From the NCBI GenBank assembly GCA_905201505.1, contig CAJKOJ010000059.1:1-11703 (forward strand): a stretch of 11,703 nucleotides of DNA, written 5' to 3'. This document shows, in pieces, positions 6,691 to 11,703 of this stretch. The notes under the pieces are model-generated. The model had not been told where the DNA came from. It saw nothing but the letters and a program-made list of their open reading frames with translations, and ran no database searches. The position numbers were made by a program, and so were the translations under genes. The DNA is from an uncultured Eubacteriales bacterium. Lineage in GTDB: Bacteria; Bacillota; Clostridia; Lachnospirales; CAG-274. Each line of letters starts with the position of its first letter. The stretch's first letter is position 1.

Positions 6691-7569
6691 ATGAAATATT
6701 ATGAACTTAATAATACTTTAATATTAGAAGATGTTAATTGTTTTAACATAGAAGAAATACTTGAGTGCGGTCAATGTTTTAGATTTGAAAAAATAAATGA
6801 ACTTGAGTATAAAATTGTTGCCTATGGCAAAGTACTTAATATAAAACAGACAGGAAATAAAGTAGAAATGTCTCCTTGTAAAGCTGAGGACTATGAAAAT
6901 ATATGGAAAAACTATTTTGATATGGATAGGGACTATAATGAAATAAAAACAGCGGTTTCTGAAAATGATCCGATTATGAAAGAAGCTGTGGAGTATGCAG
7001 GCGGAATTAGGCTTTTAAATCAAGAACCTTATGAATGCCTTTTAAGTTTTATTATATCCCAAAATAATAATATACCAAGGATAAAGGGTATTATTGGAAG
7101 AATGGCAGAAAAGTACGGAACAAAATCAGGAAGTGATTATCTTTTTCCAAGTTTGTGTCAGCTTAATGCAGCAAGTGAAGAGGATTTATTTGAACTAAGA
7201 ATGGGCTTCCGTGCAAAATACATAAGAGATTGCCTTGACAAACTTATATCAGGAGAGGTTAAACTTGACATAATTAATGAACTGACTACAGAAGAACTTC
7301 TTGATATGCTTCTTAAAATAAAGGGAGTGGGACAAAAAGTTGCTGACTGCACAATGCTTTTTTCAATGGGCAGAAGGGAAGTTTTCCCTACAGATGTGTG
7401 GGTAAAAAGAGTAATGGAGCACTTGTATTTTGACGGCAATGAAACAAATATAAAAGATATACATAAATTTGCAAAGGACAAATGGGGTAAGCTGGCAGGC
7501 TATGCACAGCAGTATTTATTTTATTATGCAAGAAGTCTTAAAATTGGAACTGAGAAGGAGAAAAAGTAA
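6691..7569 (+). CDS. ogg: 8-oxoguanine DNA glycosylase/AP lyase, OGG1-type
   Basis: The 292-residue protein resembles the OGG1 family, which excises 8-oxoguanine from DNA and cuts the abasic strand by beta-elimination. The N-terminal domain shows the ECGQCFRF motif (25-32), related to the TL-x-x-GQ-FRW segment of eukaryotic OGG1. The central EPYECLLSFIISQNNNIPRI (112-131) closely matches the OGG1 helix region. The helix-hairpin-helix-GPD motif runs LLKIKGVGQKVADC (207-220), with K216 as the expected Schiff-base lysine and D235 in FPTDVWVKR as the catalytic aspartate. There is no C-terminal four-cysteine Fe-S loop, which separates it from EndoIII and MutY. The stop overlaps the start of the next gene by one base (TAATG), pointing to translational coupling with the DUF554 gene. 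Confidence 0.9.
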   Translation: MKYYELNNTLILEDVNCFNIEEILECGQCFRFEKINELEYKIVAYGKVLNIKQTGNKVEMSPCKAEDYENIWKNYFDMDRDYNEIKTAVSENDPIMKEAVEYAGGIRLLNQEPYECLLSFIISQNNNIPRIKGIIGRMAEKYGTKSGSDYLFPSLCQLNAASEEDLFELRMGFRAKYIRDCLDKLISGEVKLDIINELTTEELLDMLLKIKGVGQKVADCTMLFSMGRREVFPTDVWVKRVMEHLYFDGNETNIKDIHKFAKDKWGKLAGYAQQYLFYYARSLKIGTEKEKK

Positions 7570-8270
7570 TGTTAGGCACAATAGTTAATGTTGCAGCTAT
7601 TATTGCAGGTGCCTTGCTGGGACTTGTAATAAAGGATCATTTTAATGAAAAATTGCAGGAAATAACTACACAGGCTACAGGTTTGGCTGTACTGTTTGTC
7701 GGAATTTCAAGTGCTCTGGCAAAAATGATGCTTGAGCCATGTAATTCTGTGCTTTTTGTAATAAGCCTTGTTATAGGAGGAATTGTTGGCACCATTCTTG
7801 ATATTGAAGGGAAAATGAAAAGAATAGGAGATTTTATTGAAAGCAAGTGTAAAGGCGGAGAGGGCTCTGTTTCAAAATCATTTGTTGCCGCAAGTATTTT
7901 ATACTGCACAGGTACTATGGCAATACTGGGTTCAATAGAAAGCGGTATAAATCATAACTATGCAATATTGTTTACAAAAAGCATTCTGGACGGAATATAT
8001 GCTGTAATATTTGCATCGACATTAGGTGTAGGGGTTATATTTGCTGCTGTATCTGTATTTATATATCAGGGAACAATAACTCTGCTTGCAGGTTTTGTAC
8101 AGCCATATATGACAGGTGATGTTATGAGAGAACTTTCGCTTGTAGGGGGAATACTTATAACCGGACTTGGCATAGATATGCTTGGTATGAGAAAAGTAAA
8201 TGTAGCTAATTTGCTGCCGGCTGTTGCTGTGCCGATAATTTATTATGCTGTAGTATATTTAATATTTTAA
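7569..8270 (+). CDS. DUF554 family membrane protein (YdfK/YqgA-like)
   Basis: The 233-residue polytopic membrane protein starts MLGTIVNVAAIIAGALLG and has about six or seven hydrophobic segments (around 1-20, 37-53, 60-77, 107-122, 140-180, 190-204, 212-232). The stretches AASILYCTGTMAILGSIESG (108-127), FTKSILDG (135-142) and VSVFIYQG (161-168) are the family's conserved core. DUF554 proteins are common in bacteria and have no proven function; transport has been suggested but not shown. The start ATG overlaps the stop of the glycosylase gene by one base, and AAGGAG (7555-7560) lies 8 nt upstream. It is the second gene of a probable four-gene plus-strand unit. Confidence 0.88.
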   Translation: MLGTIVNVAAIIAGALLGLVIKDHFNEKLQEITTQATGLAVLFVGISSALAKMMLEPCNSVLFVISLVIGGIVGTILDIEGKMKRIGDFIESKCKGGEGSVSKSFVAASILYCTGTMAILGSIESGINHNYAILFTKSILDGIYAVIFASTLGVGVIFAAVSVFIYQGTITLLAGFVQPYMTGDVMRELSLVGGILITGLGIDMLGMRKVNVANLLPAVAVPIIYYAVVYLIF

Positions 8271-8295
8271 AGTACTGATATAACAGGAGAGAAAA

Positions 8296-9213
8296 ATGGA
8301 ACTTGGAATAATTGCCTTAAGAAAAATGATTGTTATGTTTATAATACTTATTGCAGGTGTTATTGCATATAAAACAAAGCTTGTAACAAAAGAAGGGAAC
8401 TCTGCATTGTCAAATGTGCTGTTGCTTATTGTAAATCCTCTTGTAATATTTATGGGATTTCAAATGGAGTTTACACATGAGCTATTTATACGGCTGTGGA
8501 TTAGTATTGGTTTTGCTGTTATAAGTCATATAATAGCAATTATTATTTCTTATACATTTATCAGAAAAAAGGTTATTGATTATGAGATTGAAAGAATTTC
8601 TGCAATTTATTCTAACTGCGGTTTTATCGGTATACCTATTATAAATGCACTTTTCGGGCAGGAAGGGGTATTTTACCTTGCTTCTTATATTGCAGTATTT
8701 AATATATTGCTTTGGACTCAGGGATATATGCTTATGACAGGTAAAACTGATAAAAGAGTTATAATTAAGGGAATATTTTCCCCTTGTGTTATTGCTGCAA
8801 TTTTGGGAATAATATGTTTCTGTTTTAAAATACAATTATTTAAGGAGGCTTCAGAGGCTTTTGATCACATTTGTGATATGAATACACCTCTTGCTATGAT
8901 TATTGCAGGTATAACAATGGCTCAGTCTGAAGTTTTAAAGGCACTTAAAAATAAAAGATTGTATTTTGTATGTTTGCTTAAACTTCTTCTTATACCAATT
9001 ATATGTGCCTTTGTACTTAAATTATTTAAGGCTGATAATGTACTTACAATGACATCAATAATTGAAATTGCCTGTCCAGTGGGAGCATCCGGAACAATGT
9101 TTGCCATAAGATACAAAAGAAATGCAGTATATGCTTCTGAGTTATATGTAATTTCAACCTTGTTTTCAGCAATAAGCCTGCCTGTTGTTATTGCATTGGC
9201 AGGGATTATGTAG
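8296..9213 (+). CDS. AEC (auxin efflux carrier) family transporter
   Basis: The 305-residue protein is an integral membrane transporter of the AEC family, with an inverted-repeat architecture of about ten helices. The N-terminal half has LLLIVNPLVIFMGF (42-55) and the hallmark YSNCGFIGIPI (105-115) in an unwound helix. The C-terminal half shows MNTPLAMIIAGI (195-206) and CPVGASGTMFAIRY (260-273), and ends with a hydrophobic ISLPVVIALAG helix. Bacterial members include malate, malonate and other carboxylate carriers, but substrate cannot be read from the sequence. AGGAG (8285-8289) precedes ATG 8296, and the gap to the DUF554 gene is 25 nt. If the aldolase downstream reflects local sugar-acid metabolism, an organic acid substrate is possible, but that is speculation. 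Confidence 0.9.
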   Translation: MELGIIALRKMIVMFIILIAGVIAYKTKLVTKEGNSALSNVLLLIVNPLVIFMGFQMEFTHELFIRLWISIGFAVISHIIAIIISYTFIRKKVIDYEIERISAIYSNCGFIGIPIINALFGQEGVFYLASYIAVFNILLWTQGYMLMTGKTDKRVIIKGIFSPCVIAAILGIICFCFKIQLFKEASEAFDHICDMNTPLAMIIAGITMAQSEVLKALKNKRLYFVCLLKLLLIPIICAFVLKLFKADNVLTMTSIIEIACPVGASGTMFAIRYKRNAVYASELYVISTLFSAISLPVVIALAGIM

Positions 9214-9224
9214 GAGGAAAACTT

Positions 9225-9839
9225 ATGACAGAAATGGAAAAAATGCTGATCGGTAAAATATATGACAGCAGTGACAGCGAATTGTGCAGATTAAGAGATG
9301 AATGTAAGCGTAAAACAGCTTTATTTAATTCAACAGATGATATAGAAAATGCCGGGAGAAATGAAATTATCAAAGGTTTGCTTGGCAGCTGCGGTAAAAA
9401 TGTATCAATGATAAATGTGCAGTTTGACTATGGTTTTAATACCAGTATAGGTAATAATTTCTTTGCAAATTACAATTTTGTGGTTTTAGACTGTGCTAAA
9501 GTTAGTATAGGGGATAATGTGCTTATAGGTCCTAATGTTACACTGGCGACACCTATACACCCTTTGGTGGCAGATGAAAGAAGATGTAAATATGACAAAA
9601 GCGGATATGGTCATATTTATGAATATGCAAAACCAATAAATATAGGCAATGATGTATGGATAGCATCAAATGTAACTGTATGTGCAGGTGTAAGTATAGG
9701 TAACGGAGCTGTAATAGGTGCAGGAAGTGTTGTTACAAAGGATGTGCCTGCTTATACTATAGCTGCAGGTGTTCCTTGCAGAGTAATAAGAAAAATTACA
9801 GAGGAAGATTCTGTTAAGGATTTATTTAGTGAGAGTTAA
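9225..9839 (+). CDS. Sugar O-acetyltransferase, left-handed beta-helix (Maa/LacA type)
   Basis: The 204-residue cytoplasmic enzyme belongs to the hexapeptide-repeat acetyltransferases that move acetyl from acetyl-CoA to the hydroxyl of sugars such as maltose, glucose or galactosides. The N-terminal helical segment (EKMLIGKIYDSSDSEL, 5-20) is the Maa-type cap. Hexapeptide repeats fill about 72-185, for example VSIGDNVLIGPNV, INIGNDVWIASNV and VSIGNGAVIGAGSVV. H112 in TPIHPLVADER is the expected catalytic histidine, and AAGVPCRVIRKI (180-191) is the usual closing segment. AGGAGG (9212-9217) lies 7 nt before ATG 9225 and overlaps the stop of the AEC gene, so co-transcription is likely. Physiological substrate is unknown; the family often serves in detoxifying non-metabolised sugars. 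I see no clear hairpin after the stop, only a T-rich stretch at 9871-9878. Confidence 0.9.
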   Translation: MTEMEKMLIGKIYDSSDSELCRLRDECKRKTALFNSTDDIENAGRNEIIKGLLGSCGKNVSMINVQFDYGFNTSIGNNFFANYNFVVLDCAKVSIGDNVLIGPNVTLATPIHPLVADERRCKYDKSGYGHIYEYAKPINIGNDVWIASNVTVCAGVSIGNGAVIGAGSVVTKDVPAYTIAAGVPCRVIRKITEEDSVKDLFSES

Positions 9840-9900
9840 TCAGGTGCTTGTAATGGGAGTTTTGTTATTTCTTTTTTTGTATAAAAATTTATGTCGTGTG

Positions 9901-9929
9901 TTGACTTTATATTACAATCGTGTTACAAT
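9901..9929 (+). promoter_or_regulatory. Strong promoter for the KDPG aldolase gene
   Basis: TTGACT (9901-9906) and TACAAT (9924-9929) are spaced by exactly 17 bp, with TG at 9921-9922 giving an extended -10. A second TACAAT copy at 9913-9918 lies in the spacer. Transcription would start near 9936. Confidence 0.75.
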
Positions 9930-9938
9930 AAACGTAAG

Positions 9939-9959
9939 CAAATATGCTTCGAATATTTG
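9939..9959. promoter_or_regulatory. Palindrome in the aldolase leader, candidate operator
   Basis: CAAATAT (9939-9945) and ATATTTG (9953-9959) form a perfect 7-bp inverted repeat around a 7-nt centre. It lies just after the predicted transcription start and just before the Shine-Dalgarno site AAGGTGG (9961-9967). It could bind a dimeric repressor or fold as an mRNA 5' hairpin. Confidence 0.4.
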
Positions 9960-9977
9960 AAAGGTGGTATTATAGAA

Positions 9978-10937
9978 ATGAATGATGTTTTAAAGAAATT
10001 AAGTGCTATCGGTATTGTTCCTGTTGTTGTTATTAATGATGCAGACAAGGCAGTACCTTTAGCTAAGGCTTTGGTTGCAGGCGGTATTCCATGTGCTGAG
10101 GTTACATTTAGAACTGCTGCTGCTGAAGAGGCAATTAGAAGAATGGCTCAGGAAGTTCCTGAATTGATTGTTGGTGCAGGTACTGTATTAACTAAGGAAC
10201 AGGCTGACAAGGCAATTGCTGCCGGTTCTCAGTTCCTGGTTAGTCCTGGTTTAGATTCTGAAATTGTTGAGTATTGTAACGAGAAGGGATACCTTATCAC
10301 TCCTGGTACTGCTAATCCTAGTGACCTTAACCATGCTGTTAAGCTTGGTCTTGAAGTTGTTAAGTTCTTCCCTGCTGAAGCCGCAGGCGGTCTTAAAATG
10401 ATTAAGTCTATGGCTGCTGCTTATACTAATCTTAAGTTTATGCCTACTGGCGGTATCAATGCTGCTAACTTAAATAGTTACTTATCTTATGAAAAGATTA
10501 TCTGCTGCGGCGGCAGCTGGATGGTTCCAGGTAAGTTAATTGATGAAGGCAAGTTTGATGAAATCGTTACTCTTTGTAAAGAAGCTGTTGCTACTATGCT
10601 TGGTCTTGAAATGGTACATGTAGGTATCAATACTGAGGATGAGGCAACTGCTATGGCTCTTGCAGAGAAATTTAACAAGTTATTTAACTTCCCAATTGAT
10701 AACCATAATTCTGCTGTATTTGCTTCTAAGGGTATTGAAGTAAGAAAGCAGATGTTCCTTGGCAAGAATGGTCACATTGCTATTGCTGCTAACTATATGG
10801 AAAGAGCTATTAAGTATATTGAGGCTATGGGCGGCGAATTTGATTATGAAACTGCTGTTGAAAAGAACGGCAAGATTAATTCTATCTACTTAAAGGATGA
10901 CTTTGGTGGATTTGCTGTTCATCTTGTTCAGAAATAA
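9978..10937 (+). CDS. eda: KDPG/KHG aldolase fused to a C-terminal VOC-like domain
   Basis: The 319-residue protein has an N-terminal class I aldolase (about 1-207) of the Eda family, which splits 2-keto-3-deoxy-6-phosphogluconate into pyruvate and glyceraldehyde 3-phosphate and often also acts on 4-hydroxy-2-oxoglutarate. Visible residues are E41 and R45 in CAEVTFRT, GAGTVL (67-71 region), K129 in VVKFFPAE (Schiff-base lysine) and PTGGI (156-160). After this, about 110 extra residues (210-319) show a VOC/glyoxalase-like pattern: MVHVGINTEDEATAMALAEKF, then GHIAIAANYMERAIKYIEAMG, then FGGFAVHLV. Single-domain Eda is about 205-215 residues, so this is a fusion. The start at ATG 9978 follows AAGGTGG by 10 nt; the longer frame from 9891 would begin upstream of the promoter. 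Codons favour GCT, GGT and AAG more than the neighbours, suggesting high expression. Uronate breakdown would supply its substrate. Confidence 0.9.
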   Translation: MNDVLKKLSAIGIVPVVVINDADKAVPLAKALVAGGIPCAEVTFRTAAAEEAIRRMAQEVPELIVGAGTVLTKEQADKAIAAGSQFLVSPGLDSEIVEYCNEKGYLITPGTANPSDLNHAVKLGLEVVKFFPAEAAGGLKMIKSMAAAYTNLKFMPTGGINAANLNSYLSYEKIICCGGSWMVPGKLIDEGKFDEIVTLCKEAVATMLGLEMVHVGINTEDEATAMALAEKFNKLFNFPIDNHNSAVFASKGIEVRKQMFLGKNGHIAIAANYMERAIKYIEAMGGEFDYETAVEKNGKINSIYLKDDFGGFAVHLVQK

Positions 10938-10973
10938 TTTATACACATAGTTTAAATAAAATATTAATAAAAA

Positions 10974-11013
10974 AACCCCGGTTGATAAGCTGTTTAGCTT
11001 TGACGCCGGGGTT
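10974..11013. terminator. Bidirectional terminator between the aldolase and the converging gene
   Basis: An 8-bp stem AACCCCGG (10974-10981) with CCGGGGTT (11006-11013) encloses an inner hairpin AAGCT/AGCTT (10987-10991 and 10996-11000). On the minus strand the stem is followed by a run of T residues, the best terminator geometry, for the 11018-11590 gene. On the plus strand the tail TTATTATTA is weaker but can serve the aldolase gene. Confidence 0.85.
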
Positions 11014-11017
11014 ATTA

Positions 11018-11590
11018 TTATATTATTTGTATGTGAAAGGCAGTAGTCTGAGGTGGAATACTTGCGGTCTGAAAGTTTGCGTGAAATATTCTGACCATTT
11101 GTCCCGGTCTCAGTGCGTTTATATTAACAAGTCTGCCGTTTCTGTCTGTAATAGTTGTGTTGTCTGAAATTATAAATTTATTCTGTCTGTTAATGTTGTT
11201 AGGCGAACCTGTGTAAATTGCATTTTCAGCAGTATCAACTCGGAATATTCGTCCAGTTGTTACATTAGAGGGTGCTTGTGCAGCTCTTTGTACCATTATT
11301 AAAAAGGCATTTGACTGAGGTGGTATACTACGGGTCATAACCTGAGAAAATACTGCATTTATTCTCATACCTTTTCTTATAGTGAATAAACGCATATTTG
11401 AATTCAGTATAATTGTATTTCTGTTTACGTTTAATCTTAAAAGTTCCGGAGCAGCTTGATTTGGAACAGAATAAGAAATGAGTATGTGCCCGGTTACTCC
11501 GTTTTCAGTAGATACATCTTCAACAAGTGCATTTTCTACAAAGACAGTTCTGCCAAGACGGAAAACCGCACCTAAATTGTTTATACCCAT
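11018..11590 (-). CDS. Unrecognised protein with two related beta-rich repeats
   Basis: I do not recognise a named family. The 190-residue product has no signal peptide or membrane helix and is rich in Asn, Arg, Ile and Thr with few acidic residues. It contains two related halves. The first (about 34-98) ends SIPPQSNAFLI and the second (about 113-187) ends SIPPQTTAFHI; the two motifs are 89 residues apart. Before each comes a similar pattern, RNTIILNSN...IRKGMRI and DNTTITDRNG...LRPGQMVRI, recalling small beta-barrel (OB-like or DUF5666-like) domains in which a strand pair is followed by an R-x-G turn. That fold is inference. The start at ATG 11590 is chosen because AAGGAG lies 6 nt upstream; the longer frame from 11665 lacks a ribosome site and crosses the likely promoter. 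It converges on the aldolase gene across a shared terminator. Confidence 0.75.
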   Translation of the reverse strand: MGINNLGAVFRLGRTVFVENALVEDVSTENGVTGHILISYSVPNQAAPELLRLNVNRNTIILNSNMRLFTIRKGMRINAVFSQVMTRSIPPQSNAFLIMVQRAAQAPSNVTTGRIFRVDTAENAIYTGSPNNINRQNKFIISDNTTITDRNGRLVNINALRPGQMVRIFHANFQTASIPPQTTAFHIQII

Positions 11591-11650
11591 ATTTAACTCC
11601 TTATTTATTATAAATACTGCTATTTTATTTCTTGTATAATAACTTTTTTT

Positions 11651-11679
11651 ATTATATATCAACACCTTTTTTGTGGGAA
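11651..11679 (-). promoter_or_regulatory. Possible promoter for the right-edge gene
   Basis: On the minus strand TTCCCA (11679-11674) and TATAAT (11656-11651) are 17 bp apart, giving a leader of about 55 nt to ATG 11590. The -35 is a poor match, and the region is so AT-rich that other -10 candidates exist. The remaining right-edge DNA holds no visible gene. Confidence 0.35.
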
Positions 11680-11703
11680 TGGAAATTTCGCTTCTATCAT
11701 TTG

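Noticed and set aside
9891..9977. 29-residue extension of the aldolase N-terminus
   Set aside because: It begins before the promoter boxes at 9901-9929, includes the palindrome and the Shine-Dalgarno site, and does not resemble Eda proteins.
11605..11642. 8-bp AT-only inverted repeat TTATTATA/TATAATAA in the leader of the right-edge gene
   Set aside because: It is made of A and T only in very AT-rich DNA, with a 22-nt loop, so it is expected by chance.
11591..11665. 25-residue extension of the right-edge protein
   Set aside because: There is no ribosome site near 11665, the added residues are biased by AT-rich DNA, and the likely promoter and AAGGAG lie downstream of that start.
1..11703. 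CRISPR arrays, insertion sequences, prophage genes, tRNA or rRNA genes
   Set aside because: None was found when reading both strands; there are no spaced direct repeats, transposase or integrase motifs, or cloverleaf sequences.

Overview
The window looks like ordinary chromosome from a low-GC, Gram-positive anaerobe of the class Clostridia, probably a gut or rumen Lachnospiraceae-type organism. The evidence is AT-rich DNA, strong Shine-Dalgarno sites, A/T-biased codons, and a gene set typical of clostridia: a DUF6062 protein, a DUF1292 protein, an EbsC-type deacylase and a KDPG aldolase with a C-terminal extension. No phage, transposon, CRISPR array, rRNA or tRNA is visible, and no stretch above 300 bases lacks a gene.

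Layout. Positions 1-286 hold the 3' end of a probable HD-family phosphohydrolase. It is followed by a long-loop inverted repeat and a Cys-tRNA(Pro) deacylase (399-887). A promoter at 942-971 drives a GH28 pectin-type glycoside hydrolase (1004-2350) and a small DUF1292 protein (2375-2623). Two hairpin terminators at 2635-2714 separate these from leucyl-tRNA synthetase on the minus strand (2727-5132), which has its own promoter and a very short leader. Two further minus-strand genes form a tight pair: a DUF6062 protein with two Cys/His modules (5902-6630), then an unrecognised single-pass membrane protein (5255-5899). From a 60-bp divergent intergenic region with interleaved promoters, a plus-strand run follows: an Ogg-type DNA glycosylase (6691-7569), a DUF554 membrane protein (7569-8270), an AEC transporter (8296-9213) and a sugar O-acetyltransferase (9225-9839). 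A strong promoter and a palindrome precede a KDPG/KHG aldolase fused to a VOC-like domain (9978-10937). A hairpin at 10974-11013 separates it from a converging minus-strand gene (11018-11590) for an unrecognised protein with an internal duplication.

How the genes relate. The cytoplasmic GH28 enzyme and the KDPG aldolase could be the first and last steps of pectin-oligomer and galacturonate breakdown. They are about 7.6 kb apart and separately promoted, so this is inference. The other genes are housekeeping (tRNA proofreading, tRNA charging, base excision repair) or poorly characterised. Nothing here is clearly a new system. The points most worth a second look are the aldolase-VOC fusion, the duplicated Cys/His protein with its membrane partner, and the duplicated repeat protein at the right edge.
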